The notes: generated from the sequence alone by a model not told the origin. DNA of 64,000 nucleotides from Actinospineispora acaciae DSM 45401 (GCF_000620785.1 NZ_JIAI01000001.1:1364001-1428000), one strand, 5' to 3'; shown: positions 27,909 through 36,605, counted from the first letter of the stretch. Made by a program: numbers and translations.

Positions 27909-27956
27909 ATGTTCGGTGCTTTACGAACATCTGCTATGTTCGGCGACATCGAACAT
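27909..27956. promoter_or_regulatory. Double inverted-repeat operator of the ArsR/MFS pair
   Basis: ATGTTCG and CGAACAT form two inverted repeats, 27909-27915 with 27924-27930 (spacer 8) and 27936-27942 with 27950-27956 (spacer 7). The centres are about 26 bases apart, more than two helical turns. They occupy the region between the divergent ArsR and MFS genes, so ArsR probably binds both as two dimers. Confidence 0.65.
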
Positions 27957-27976
27957 ATCCGTGGTGGAGGAGATCG

Positions 27977-29200
27977 ATGCAGCTCGAACGGCTTGCCACC
28001 CGCCGAGCGCGGTGGCGGTTCTGGGCCACGGCGTACACCCTGTTGATCCTGCTCACCGGCACGAACCTGCCGACGCCGCTGTACCGGGGCTACGAGCAGC
28101 GCTTCGGGTTCTCACCGCTGGTGGTCACGTTGGTGTTCGCGGTGTACGTGGCGGCGCTCGTCCCGTCGCTGCTGGTGGCCGGCCCGCTGTCGGACGCCGT
28201 CGGCCGGCGGCGGGTGCTGCTGCCCGCGCTGGGGCTGGCGGTGTTGGGATCGCTGGGGTTCGCCCTGGCCGAGGACACCGGGTGGCTGTTCGCCGCTCGC
28301 GTCCTGCAGGGCCTCGCGCTCGGTGCGGCGACCGGGCCGCTGACCGCCGCGCTGAGCGAGCTCGAACCCGCCGGCGACCGGCGCAAGGCCGCGCTGGTGT
28401 CCACGATGGCCTCGATGGGCGGCCTGGGCCTCGGGCCGGTGCTGGCCGGGGCGCTCGCCGAGTACGCTCCGGCGCCGCACGTGCTGCCGTTCGTGCTGGA
28501 GATCGTCCTGCTGGTGCCGGCGGTGGCGACGATCCTGATGCTGCCGGCGACCCGGTCGGCCACTCGGTGGCGGCCGCGCCGGCCCGGGATCCCCGCGTCC
28601 ATGCGTGCCGTGTTCGCCACCAGCGGCACGGCCAGCTTCCTCGCTTTCGCCGTGATCGGCCTGTTCCTGACGCTGGTCCCGACGTACGTGGCCACGCTGT
28701 CGGGCAGCTCGAACCTGCTGCTGGGCGGGGCCGCCGTCGGGCTGATGCTGGCCTGCTCGGCGCTCGCCCAGCTCGCCGGGTACGGCAGGCCGGCGCGGAC
28801 GCTGGAGCTGCGCGGCCTGCCGCTGCTGGCCGTCGGCCTGGGCCTGCTCGCCCTCGCCGGCACCTTCTCGTCGCTGACGTTACTGCTGGTGGCCGCCGTG
28901 ATCGCGGGCGTCGGCCAGGGGCTGGTGTTCCTCGGCGGCCTCACCGCGATCAACCAGGCCGCGCCCGCCGCCCGGCACGCCGACGTGGTGTCCAGCTTCT
29001 TCGTGATCGTCTACCTCGGGGTGGGCGTGCCGGTCATCGGCGTCGGATTCCTGGCCACCGTGCTCGGCCTGCTCGGCGCGGTCAGGTGGTTCGCCTGCGC
29101 CGTCGCCGTGCTCTGCCTGGCCGTCGTCGCCCTCGCCCGCGCCCGCCACCGCTGCGCGCAACCCAACGGTGATGTGATCGTGGACGGGTCGCGTGGCTAG
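27977..29200 (+). CDS. MFS efflux-type transporter
   Basis: A 407-residue protein with twelve predicted helices. Loop 2-3 carries SDAVGRRRVLLPA (the MFS motif A), and helix 4-5 RVLQGLALGAATGPLTAAL. There is no sugar or organic-acid signature; the set resembles small drug or metabolite exporters. ATG is chosen, with GGAGG six bases upstream. Control by the divergent ArsR-type regulator suggests induction by the exported compound. Confidence 0.85.
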   Translation: MQLERLATRRARWRFWATAYTLLILLTGTNLPTPLYRGYEQRFGFSPLVVTLVFAVYVAALVPSLLVAGPLSDAVGRRRVLLPALGLAVLGSLGFALAEDTGWLFAARVLQGLALGAATGPLTAALSELEPAGDRRKAALVSTMASMGGLGLGPVLAGALAEYAPAPHVLPFVLEIVLLVPAVATILMLPATRSATRWRPRRPGIPASMRAVFATSGTASFLAFAVIGLFLTLVPTYVATLSGSSNLLLGGAAVGLMLACSALAQLAGYGRPARTLELRGLPLLAVGLGLLALAGTFSSLTLLLVAAVIAGVGQGLVFLGGLTAINQAAPAARHADVVSSFFVIVYLGVGVPVIGVGFLATVLGLLGAVRWFACAVAVLCLAVVALARARHRCAQPNGDVIVDGSRG

Positions 29201-29245
29201 ATCAGAAGGGGCGGTCATATCGGGCCGCGTGCCGGCTGGCCATCC

Positions 29246-29306
29246 GTGTCATGTAGACACATGTGTTCCCATGACACGGGGACCGCGTAGTGTTTACCCA
29301 TGACAC
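29246..29306. promoter_or_regulatory. CATGACAC-type operator cluster before the lower-GC gene
   Basis: GTGTCATG (29246-29253) and CATGACAC (29270-29277) form an inverted repeat around the perfect palindrome ACACATGTGT (29257-29266). A third CATGACAC (29299-29306) overlaps the start codon of the gene at 29300, 29 bases from the second. The symmetry suggests autoregulation by the downstream protein, which has a C-terminal helix-turn-helix-like segment. Confidence 0.5.
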
Positions 29307-30130
29307 AGTCTGACTATCTCGACACACTTTCGCCTCGTCACGCCACGCTGGTTACTGACCTCAAGGAGGCAGCAGCCCTTGCCGACGAGGAGGGGGCGAA
29401 CCTCGTCGATGGGTACATCTCCGAAAAGGGTCGGGTCGTGGGTTGGGCACAGCCGACAGGCGAGTATGTGCTCTATGAAGGCGACGTCGCCGTCGCGGAT
29501 GACCTGTCGTGGGAGCCCACCGGCACACCCCGCATCTATCGGGCAAACACCAACGACGAGAGGGAGGTACGCGACGACATTGGTCGCTTGTTCCTGGCGC
29601 AGAGCATTCGTAACGGCGGTGCGTATCGCTTCACTGGATGGCGTGACCGGATAGTTGCGTTCATCCCCGAGGAGGTCGGCCCGAAGGAGTCGACGATCAT
29701 ACGCACTCTGCGTGACGGAGAAATCGACACCGAACACACGTACAGCGTCCTGGATGCCTGCGCAAAATACGCCGAGTGGGTGAACGACCTGGCGAAGGAG
29801 TTCGGCGGTACCGACGAGGTCATCGGGATCGACCGGCCGGATACAGGGGCGGCCGGTCCAATGGTTCGCAACATCGTCCAGGCATGGCTGCTGCGCGACG
29901 CAGCCGAGATTCAGCTCAACCAAGCCCGCCACTCCCTGCGGTTCGCCTTGGCGGGTCAAGAGAGGATGTTCGAGCGGAGCAACGACGACGGTCGGCTCAC
30001 CGTCTCAGAGCTTGCTCGATCGCTGCACACCGATCGGCCCAACCTCACCCGAGCGATCAAGGCCGCGCGGAACGATCCCAGCATCAAAGAAGCGTTCAAG
30101 CGTATCGAGGCCTTAAGTAAAAAGAGCTGA
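29300..30130 (+). CDS. Uncharacterised protein with C-terminal helix-turn-helix-like region, foreign composition
   Basis: A 276-residue protein I do not recognise. It is soluble and charged, with no signal peptide. LTVSELARSLHTDRPNLTRA (about 234-253) looks like a helix-turn-helix, followed by a lysine-rich tail. GC is visibly lower than its neighbours (58% in 29701-29760 against 77% in 30541-30600), and it uses a TTA leucine codon at 30113-30115, rare in such genomes. Palindromes precede it and a hairpin follows. Recent transfer is likely; a plasmid- or phage-type regulator is one guess. Confidence 0.7.
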   Translation: MTQSDYLDTLSPRHATLVTDLKEAAALADEEGANLVDGYISEKGRVVGWAQPTGEYVLYEGDVAVADDLSWEPTGTPRIYRANTNDEREVRDDIGRLFLAQSIRNGGAYRFTGWRDRIVAFIPEEVGPKESTIIRTLRDGEIDTEHTYSVLDACAKYAEWVNDLAKEFGGTDEVIGIDRPDTGAAGPMVRNIVQAWLLRDAAEIQLNQARHSLRFALAGQERMFERSNDDGRLTVSELARSLHTDRPNLTRAIKAARNDPSIKEAFKRIEALSKKS

Positions 30131-30247
30131 AAGGCCGACAAGTGGCGGTCTTGCAGTCGAGCTCATGTGCTCCCGATGACTGTGAGGTCATCCCAGCGGG
30201 CGGTTACCGCGCGACGGCCGATGTAGGGCAAGTTGTCGAGCAGCATG

Positions 30248-30278
30248 AGCTGCGCGCGTCGAGTGTTGGCGCGCAGCT
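30248..30278. terminator. Hairpin between convergent genes, probable bidirectional terminator
   Basis: AGCTGCGCGC (30248-30257) pairs perfectly with GCGCGCAGCT (30269-30278) across an 11-base loop. It lies between the gene ending at 30130 and the symporter gene ending at 30316, and would close the long steroid operon. There is no U-tract, as is usual in high-GC actinobacteria. The rest of 30131-30315 shows nothing coding. Confidence 0.6.
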
Positions 30279-30315
30279 TCGACGGATGCCCGAGCCAAGG
30301 GAAACAGCTTTGTGG

Positions 30316-31680
30316 TCAGGCTGCCTCGGCGGGGCGGAGGGTCGCGGTGGTGTCGTCGTCGGCTAGCGGGTCGGTGCCGCGCGGGGCGCGGTAGCGGTCC
30401 AGGTCGAGGATGCCTTCGCGCTTGGCCACGATGGTGGGGACCAGGGCCTGGCCGGCCACGTTGGTGGCGGTGCGCATCATGTCCAGGATCGGGTCGATGG
30501 CCAGCAGCAGGCCCACCCCGGCCAGCGGCAGGCCGAGGGTGGACAGGGTGAGGGTGAGCATCACGACGGCGCCGGTCAGCCCGGCGGTGGCCGCGGAGCC
30601 GACCACCGAGACGAACACGATCAGCAGGTAGTCGGTCACGCCGAGGGGCACGCCGAACACCTGGGCGACGAAGATCGCGGCCAGCGCCGGGTAGATGGCC
30701 GCGCAGCCGTCCATCTTGGTGGTGGCGCCGATCGGCACCGCGAACGAGGCGTACTCGCGGGGCACCCCGAGGTTGCGCTCGGTGACCCGCTGGGTCAGCG
30801 GCAGGGTGCCGACCGAGGAGCGGGACACGAAGCCCAGCTCGATGGCCGGCCAGGCGCCGGTGAAGAACTTCCACGGGGACAGGCCGTGCGCCCGGGCCAG
30901 CAGCGGGTAGACCACGAACAGCACGATCGCGCAGCCGACGTACACCGCGACGACGAAGGTGGCCAGCGGGGCGAGCAGTTGCCATCCGTAGCTGGCCACG
31001 GCCTTGCCCAGCAGGCCGACGGTGCCGATCGGGGCCAGCCGGATGATCCACCACAGCACCTTGAGCACCACGGCGAGGGCGGAGCGGTTGAACGCCAGGA
31101 ACGGCTCGGCCCGGTCGCCGACCTTCAGCGCGGCCACGCCGATCACGATCGCCAGCACGACGATCTGCAGCACGTTGAACGACAGGCCGTCCGATCCGGT
31201 GGTCAGGCCCAGGATGTTCGACGGGACCAGGCTGGACAGGAAGTCGGTCCACGAGCCGGAGGAGCTGGGCGGGCGGGCGGCGTTGCGGTCGAGCACCACG
31301 CCCATGCCCGGGTTGCTGAGCAGCCCCAGCCCGATGCCGATGCTCACCGCGATCAGCGAGGTGATGGCGAACCAGAGCAGGGTGCGGCCGGCCAGCCGGG
31401 CGGCGTTGGTGACCTGGCGCAGGTTCGCGATGCTCACCACGATCGCGGTGAACACCAGCGGGACCACCGCGACCTTGAGCAGCTGGACGAACGTCGAGCC
31501 GACGGTGGTCAGGGTGGCGGTCAGCCAGTTGCCCTGCCCCATCGACCGGGCGACCATCCCCAGCGCCACACCGAGGACGAGGGCTATCAGGACCTGCACG
31601 CTGAACGGGGTTCGCTTCAGGGCGGCGATCACGCCGCGTGCAGCGCCGGGGCGGGGGTCGGTATTCCCCGCGCCGGTCAC
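30316..31680 (-). CDS. Dicarboxylate/amino acid:cation symporter (DAACS family)
   Basis: A 454-residue GltP/DctA-type carrier. Diagnostic segments are the serine-containing hairpin SRSSVGTLPLT, helix 7 ATTKMDGCAAIYPALAAIF (NMDGT-like) and helix 8 IDPILDMMRTATNVAGQA. Such carriers import C4-dicarboxylates or acidic amino acids with protons or sodium. The GTG overlaps the stop of the acyl-CoA dehydrogenase gene (GTGA), so it is the last gene of the steroid-degradation operon. A role in moving a dicarboxylic intermediate is plausible but not shown. Confidence 0.9.
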   Translation of the reverse strand: MTGAGNTDPRPGAARGVIAALKRTPFSVQVLIALVLGVALGMVARSMGQGNWLTATLTTVGSTFVQLLKVAVVPLVFTAIVVSIANLRQVTNAARLAGRTLLWFAITSLIAVSIGIGLGLLSNPGMGVVLDRNAARPPSSSGSWTDFLSSLVPSNILGLTTGSDGLSFNVLQIVVLAIVIGVAALKVGDRAEPFLAFNRSALAVVLKVLWWIIRLAPIGTVGLLGKAVASYGWQLLAPLATFVVAVYVGCAIVLFVVYPLLARAHGLSPWKFFTGAWPAIELGFVSRSSVGTLPLTQRVTERNLGVPREYASFAVPIGATTKMDGCAAIYPALAAIFVAQVFGVPLGVTDYLLIVFVSVVGSAATAGLTGAVVMLTLTLSTLGLPLAGVGLLLAIDPILDMMRTATNVAGQALVPTIVAKREGILDLDRYRAPRGTDPLADDDTTATLRPAEAA

Positions 31681-32699
31681 GGTCGTAGCCCAGCCTGTGC
31701 GGCCAGCCGCTCGCGCAGCCGGCGCCGGCCGCCGAACAGCAGCTCGGTCGCGGTGGCGCGCTTGAAGTAGCGGTGCGCCGGATGCTCCCAGGTGAAGCCG
31801 ATGCCACCGTGCATCTGGATCATCTCCCCCGTGACCAGACGAAACACCTTGGCGCAGTACAGTTTGGACAGTGGGGCGGCGGTGCGCAACTCGGACGTGT
31901 CGGCGTCGGCGGCCCAGGCCGCGTACCAGGCGGTGGACCACGCCGACTCGACCGCGACGGCGAGGTCGGCGCAGCGGTGTTGCAGCGCCTGGAAACCGCC
32001 GATGGGCCGGCCGAACTGCTCGCGGGTGCGCAGGTAGTCCACTGTGGTGTCCAGGCAGTGCCGGGCCGCGCCGGCGCTCTCCACCGCGACGGCGGCGAGC
32101 AGCAGGTCCTCGGCGCGGGCCGGGTCGCCGTCGAGCCGTACGGCGGGGGCGGCGTCCAGGCGGATGGTGGCCTGCGGGCGGGTGCGGTCCAGGGTCTGCT
32201 CCGGGCGCACCGTGACGCCGGCGCCGGGCAGTAGCCGGACCGCGGCGAGCACGGGGGTGCCGTCCAGGTCGGCGGGGGTGAGCAGGAGGTCGAGGGCCGG
32301 GCCGTCCACCACGTGGGTGAGCGTGCCGGTGAGGCGGAGGCCGGCTTCTCCGGGCACGGCCGTTGGCGCGGAATCGGGGACGGCCACGCCGGCGACCAGG
32401 GTGCCCTCGGCGAGCGCCGGCAGGACGTCCGCGGCCAGCCCGCCCGCGTCGGCGAGCACGGTGGCGGCGACCGCGGTCTGCAGGTACGGCACCGGGCACA
32501 GGGAACGGCCCAGCTCGGCCAGCACCACCGCGAGGTCGACGAACGAGCCGCCGGCACCGCCGTAGCGCTCCGGGACGGTCAGGCCGGTCAGCCCGAGGTC
32601 GCCGGACAGCAGCTTCCACGGCTCGGGGTCCTGGCGGTCGAGCGCGGCGCGCAGCACGGTTCGCAGGTCGCGCTGCTCGGCGCTGAGCGTCACGTCCAC
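31677..32699 (-). CDS. Acyl-CoA dehydrogenase, short beta-type partner subunit
   Basis: A 340-residue acyl-CoA dehydrogenase, shorter than the usual 380-400, as in the partner subunits of alpha2-beta2 steroid dehydrogenases (FadE32/33 type). PERYGGAGGSFVDLAVVLAE, DYLRTREQFGRPIGGFQALQ and QMHGGIGFTWEHPAHRYFKR are clear. The GTG at 32699 is chosen because AGGGAG lies eight bases upstream; it overlaps the fadE30-like gene by ten bases. Heteromer formation with that product is inferred from pairing. Confidence 0.87.
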   Translation of the reverse strand: MDVTLSAEQRDLRTVLRAALDRQDPEPWKLLSGDLGLTGLTVPERYGGAGGSFVDLAVVLAELGRSLCPVPYLQTAVAATVLADAGGLAADVLPALAEGTLVAGVAVPDSAPTAVPGEAGLRLTGTLTHVVDGPALDLLLTPADLDGTPVLAAVRLLPGAGVTVRPEQTLDRTRPQATIRLDAAPAVRLDGDPARAEDLLLAAVAVESAGAARHCLDTTVDYLRTREQFGRPIGGFQALQHRCADLAVAVESAWSTAWYAAWAADADTSELRTAAPLSKLYCAKVFRLVTGEMIQMHGGIGFTWEHPAHRYFKRATATELLFGGRRRLRERLAAQAGLRP

Positions 32700-33874
32700 C
32701 GGCCACGCTCCCTGGGCAGGCCGAGCATCCGCTGGGCGATCACGTTGCGCTGCACCTCGTTCGAGCCGCCGTAGATGGTGTCCGCCCTGGTGAACAGGTA
32801 CAGCACCTGGGCGTCGGTGAGATCGTCGGCTCCGGGCGTGACGGTGGCGTCCGCGCCGAGCACGTCCACGGCCAGCTCGCCGAGGCGCTGGTGCCAGGGC
32901 GCCCACATCAGCTTGGCCACGTTGGCCTCCGTGCCCGGGGTGGTGCCGGCCGGCACGCCCAGCGTCATCACCGCCGTGTAGCGCAGCACCCGCAGCTCGA
33001 TCCAGGAGTCCAGCAGCCGCTCGGCGATCTCCGGGTCGGCCAGCGCGCCGGACTCCCTGGCCGAGGCCACCACCGTGTCCAGCTCCCTGGCGAATCCCAT
33101 CTGCTGGCCGAACGTGGACACCCCGCGCTCCACCGCGAGCGTGCCCATGGCGACCTTCCAGCCCTCGCCCGGCTCGCCGACCACGTCCGAGGCGGCCGCC
33201 CGCGCGTCGTCGAAGAACACCTCGTTGAACTCGGCGGTGCCGGTGAGCTGGACGATCGGCCGGACCTGGACGCCCGGCTGGTTCATCGGCACCAGCAGGT
33301 AGGACAGGCCCCGGTGGCGCTGCTGGTCCGGGTCGGTGCGGGCCAGCACGAAGCACCAGTCCGCGTGCTGGGCCAGCGAGGTCCACACCTTCTGGCCGTC
33401 GATGTGCCACTGGCCGTCCCGCGACACCGCGCGAGTGCGCACCGCGGCCAGGTCGGAGCCGGCGCCGGGCTCGGAGTAGCCCTGGCACCACAGCTCGGTC
33501 CCGGAGAGGATGCCGGGCAGGAACCGGGCCCGCTGCTCGTCGGTACCGAACATGAGCAGCGTCGGCCCGAGCAGTTGCTCGCCGATGTGCCCGACCCGCC
33601 CGGGGGCACCGGCCCGCGCGTACTCCTCGTGGAAGATCACCTGACGTTCCCAGGACAGCGCCCGGCCGCCGTCGCGCTCCGGCCAGCCCAGCCCGATCCA
33701 GCCGCCCTCGCCGAGCCGGCGTTCCCAGGCGATCCGGCCCTCGATGTGCTCGTGCTCGCGCCCCGGCCCACCGGTCCCGACCAGCTCGGCGAACTCGCCG
33801 CGCAGGTTGGCGTCCAGCCAGCCCCGGACCTCGGCCCGGAACTCCTCGTCCGCCTCGCCGAACCTCAGGTCCAC
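32690..33874 (-). CDS. fadE30: Acyl-CoA dehydrogenase FadE30, HIP-CoA side-chain oxidation
   Basis: A 394-residue FAD enzyme that closely follows mycobacterial FadE30: GGPGREHEHIEGRIAWERRL, WCQGYSEPGAGSDLA, SGTELW, the substrate loop TGTAEFNEVFFDDA, and IYGGSNEVQRNVIAQRMLGL. FadE30 dehydrogenates the propionyl-CoA chain of HIP-CoA, the bicyclic product of steroid ring A/B removal. The usual YEGT glutamate is replaced in YGGS, so the base is elsewhere or lies in the partner. The GTG start follows the SDR stop by one base. Confidence 0.88.
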   Translation of the reverse strand: MDLRFGEADEEFRAEVRGWLDANLRGEFAELVGTGGPGREHEHIEGRIAWERRLGEGGWIGLGWPERDGGRALSWERQVIFHEEYARAGAPGRVGHIGEQLLGPTLLMFGTDEQRARFLPGILSGTELWCQGYSEPGAGSDLAAVRTRAVSRDGQWHIDGQKVWTSLAQHADWCFVLARTDPDQQRHRGLSYLLVPMNQPGVQVRPIVQLTGTAEFNEVFFDDARAAASDVVGEPGEGWKVAMGTLAVERGVSTFGQQMGFARELDTVVASARESGALADPEIAERLLDSWIELRVLRYTAVMTLGVPAGTTPGTEANVAKLMWAPWHQRLGELAVDVLGADATVTPGADDLTDAQVLYLFTRADTIYGGSNEVQRNVIAQRMLGLPRERGRWT

Positions 33875-33875
33875 G

Positions 33876-34742
33876 TCAGGCCCCGTACACCGGGGTCGGC
33901 GCGGGCGCGGTGGCGAGCAGGTCCAGTGCCGCCTTGCCGGCCTCGGGCACGGTGTAGCGGCGGGCGGCCTCCCGGCGGTGGCCGTAGCGCCAGCCGTCGG
34001 CCAGCCCGATCCGGCCGCCCTCCACCTCGAACACCCGCCCGGTCACCTCGCCGGCCTCCGCCGAGGCCAGCCACACCACCAGCGGTGAGACGTTCTCCGG
34101 GGCCATCGCGTCGAACTCCGCGCCCTGGGTGGACATCATCTCGGCGAACAGCGCCTCGGTCATCGGGGTGCGCGCGGCCGGCGCTATCGCGTTCACGGTG
34201 ACGCCGTAGCGGCCCAGTTCGGCGGCGGCGGTGACGGTCAGGCCGACCACGCCCGCCTTGGCCGCCGCGTAGTTGCCCTGCCCGACGCTGCCCATCAGCC
34301 CGGCCCCGGAGCTGGTGTTGACCACCCGGGCGGCGACCGGGGTGCCGGCCTTGGCCTGTGAACGCCAGTACGCGGCCGCATGCCGCAGCGGGCAGAAGTG
34401 GCCCTTGAGGTCGACGCGGAGCACCTCGTCCCACTCCGCCTCGCTCATCCCGACCAGCATCCGGTCGCGGACCAGGCCGGCGTTGTTGACCAGCGCGTCT
34501 AGCCCGCCGAACCGGTCCACGGCCGTGCGCACCAAGGACTCGGCGTAGTCCCAGTCGGCCACGTCGCCGACGCTGGCCACCGCGGTGCCGCCGGCGGCGA
34601 CGATCTCGTCGGCCACCCGCCCGGCGGCGGCCGGGCCGACGTCGTTGACCACCACCTGGAACCCCTCCGCGCCGAACGCCGCGGCGTGCGCCCGCCCCAG
34701 CCCCTGCCCGGCGCCGGTGACGATCACGGTCCGGTCACTCAT
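33876..34742 (-). CDS. Short-chain dehydrogenase, Rv3548c-like
   Basis: A 288-residue SDR. TGAGQGLGRAHAAAF binds NAD(P), NNAGLVRDRML and the catalytic SSGAGLMG with NYAAAKAG are intact, and a C-terminal extension past EVEGGRIGL resembles the SDR domain of peroxisomal multifunctional enzyme 2. It is very similar in plan to M. tuberculosis Rv3548c, a KstR2-regulon gene. It probably oxidises a 3-hydroxyacyl-CoA in HIP side-chain beta-oxidation; the exact step is not settled. The ATG overlaps the stop of the hydratase-like gene (ATGA). Confidence 0.87.
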   Translation of the reverse strand: MSDRTVIVTGAGQGLGRAHAAAFGAEGFQVVVNDVGPAAAGRVADEIVAAGGTAVASVGDVADWDYAESLVRTAVDRFGGLDALVNNAGLVRDRMLVGMSEAEWDEVLRVDLKGHFCPLRHAAAYWRSQAKAGTPVAARVVNTSSGAGLMGSVGQGNYAAAKAGVVGLTVTAAAELGRYGVTVNAIAPAARTPMTEALFAEMMSTQGAEFDAMAPENVSPLVVWLASAEAGEVTGRVFEVEGGRIGLADGWRYGHRREAARRYTVPEAGKAALDLLATAPAPTPVYGA

Positions 34743-35605
34743 CGGCCAGGCTCCTCAGCGGCGCGGCGGGCCTCGCGCATGCTGCGCGCGTCCTGGCCGG
34801 CCAGCGAGTCGGAGCCGACCTCGGCGTTGTGCGCGTGCGCCAGGTGGTGCAGCCCGAACACCGAGTCCATCCCGGCGGTCATGCCCATCAGGTCCTCGGC
34901 CTGGTTGATCGCCTTCTTGGTCAGGGCCAGGCCCATCCGGGGCATCGCGGCGATCCGCTGCGCCATCGAGAGGGTGTGTTCGGCCAGGTCCTCGGCCGGC
35001 ACCACCCGGTTGACCATCCCCCAGGACAGGGCGCGCTGGGCGTCCACCCGCTCGCCCAGGTACAGGAACTCCTTGGCCTGCCGGGGTCCCATCACCCACG
35101 GGTGCGCGAAGTACTCCACGCCGGGGATGCCCATCCGCACCACCGGGTCGGCGAAGAACGCGTCCTCGGCGGCCACGATGAAGTCGCACACCCAGGCCAG
35201 CATCAGCCCGCCGGCGATGCACGCGCCCTGCACCTGCGCGATCATCGGCTTGGGCAGCTCGCGCCAGCGCCGGCACATGCCCAGGTACACCTCGGACTCG
35301 CGGGCGTAGCGGCTCTCCGCGCCGGGGCGGCCCACGTGGTCCCACCACAGCCCGGCGCGGCGCGGGAACGAGGTGTCGATGTCGCGGCCCGGGCTGCCGA
35401 TGTCGTGCCCGGCGCTGAAGTGCTTGCCCTCCCCGCGCAGGACCAGCACGGCGACCTCGTCGTCGTCGGCGGCCCGGTAGAACGCGTCGTCCAGCGCGTA
35501 GGTCATCGCCGAGTTCTGGGCGTTTCGGTACTGCGGGCGGTTCATCGTGACGATCGCGACGTTGCCCTGTGTCTCGTAGCGGACCGGAGCGTCGTTGCTG
35601 GTCAT
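34739..35605 (-). CDS. Enoyl-CoA hydratase-fold protein without the hydratase glutamates
   Basis: A 288-residue crotonase-fold protein. MNRPQYRNAQNSAM, HFSAGHDIG and QGACIAGGLMLAWVCDFIVA are clear, but M stands at the GGGCE glutamate and V at the PE glutamate (ADPVVRMGIPG). A long insertion with paired tryptophans (RRAGLWWDHVG) follows the oxyanion loop. It may hydrate by another mechanism or carry out hydrolysis. It lies between the SDR and acyl-CoA dehydrogenase genes of the HIP operon. AAGGAA lies six bases before the ATG. Confidence 0.85.
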   Translation of the reverse strand: MTSNDAPVRYETQGNVAIVTMNRPQYRNAQNSAMTYALDDAFYRAADDDEVAVLVLRGEGKHFSAGHDIGSPGRDIDTSFPRRAGLWWDHVGRPGAESRYARESEVYLGMCRRWRELPKPMIAQVQGACIAGGLMLAWVCDFIVAAEDAFFADPVVRMGIPGVEYFAHPWVMGPRQAKEFLYLGERVDAQRALSWGMVNRVVPAEDLAEHTLSMAQRIAAMPRMGLALTKKAINQAEDLMGMTAGMDSVFGLHHLAHAHNAEVGSDSLAGQDARSMREARRAAEEPGR

Positions 35606-35618
35606 TCGGGGTTCCTTC

Positions 35619-36602
35619 CTACCTCGGCAGCCCGAGCGCGTCGCCGTAGCGGGCGCGGTGCTCGGCGGCGGTGCCCCAGGACGCGGCCAGCGCCCAGGTC
35701 CGCTTCGCGTACAGGTGCAGGTCGTACTCGTCGGTGTAGCCGATCGCGCCATGGCACTGGATGGCCGTGCGCGAGACGAGGTCCGCCGCGTCCGAGGCCA
35801 GCGTCTTCGCCATGGACACGGCCATGGACACGTCGCGGGCCGCCGTGTCGGCGCAGGCGTCGAGGGACAGCCCGGCCCGCCACACCGCCGGCTCGGCGAA
35901 CCGCAGCGCGAGCAGCGCGTCGGCCAGCCGGTGCTTCACCGCCTGGAAGCTGCCCACCGGCACGCCGAACTGCTCGCGGCCGCTCACGTACGACACGGTC
36001 ATGTCGAGCTGGCGGTGGGCCAGCCCGAGCAGCTGGGCCGCCGCGCCGAGCGCGCCGCGCAGCCAGGCGCCTTCCACCGGGGCGCCGGACGCCAGCAGAA
36101 CCCCGCCGGAAGGTGCGACCCGAAACAGGGGCCGGCCGCGATCCACCGTCGGCACCGCGACCGCGCCCAGCTCGGGCCGCTCGTACAACCGGGCGGTACC
36201 GGCGGCCCGGTCCAGCAGTACCGCGTGGGTGGCCACGCCGGCCCACGGCAGCGGCTCCCCCACCGACGCCGCCGTGACCACCGCATCCCCGCCCACCACC
36301 GCGGCCAGCAGCTCGTCCCGCCCGGCCAGCAGCGGCACCGCCACCAGCGCGGTCTCCACCACCGGGGCGGGCACCGCGGCCCGGCCGGTCTCGGCCACCG
36401 CGGGCAGCAGGTCGGTGATGGTCAACCCGAGCTCGGCCGGAACCAGCAGTCCGAGCCCGGCCAGCGCCCGCCACAGTTCGTCCGGCCCGGTGGCCGGCTT
36501 GTCCCAGGCCGCGCGCACCACCGAGGCCGGGCACCGCTTCTCCAGCACCGCGCGGGTCCCCTCGGCCAGCTCCTGTTGCAGCGCCGACGGCCGGAAGTCC
36601 AT
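35619..36602 (-). CDS. Acyl-CoA dehydrogenase, short subunit of FadE32/33 type
   Basis: A 327-residue acyl-CoA dehydrogenase with a degenerate N-terminal half and good C-terminal half: YVSGREQFGVPVGSFQAVKH and QCHGAIGYTDEYDLHLYAKR. Length and sequence fit mycobacterial FadE32/FadE33, which form heteromers with FadE31 and act late in ring C/D degradation. It lies three bases after the FadE31-like gene, supporting such a pair. In the known pathway this complex acts on the linear CoA ester left after ring opening. Confidence 0.87.
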   Translation of the reverse strand: MDFRPSALQQELAEGTRAVLEKRCPASVVRAAWDKPATGPDELWRALAGLGLLVPAELGLTITDLLPAVAETGRAAVPAPVVETALVAVPLLAGRDELLAAVVGGDAVVTAASVGEPLPWAGVATHAVLLDRAAGTARLYERPELGAVAVPTVDRGRPLFRVAPSGGVLLASGAPVEGAWLRGALGAAAQLLGLAHRQLDMTVSYVSGREQFGVPVGSFQAVKHRLADALLALRFAEPAVWRAGLSLDACADTAARDVSMAVSMAKTLASDAADLVSRTAIQCHGAIGYTDEYDLHLYAKRTWALAASWGTAAEHRARYGDALGLPR

Positions 36603-36605
36603 GGC

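Noticed and set aside
29294..29959. 221-residue open frame on the minus strand across the lower-GC gene
   Set aside because: It overlaps the plus-strand gene completely, has no ribosome site or recognisable motif, and leaves the CATGACAC control region unexplained.
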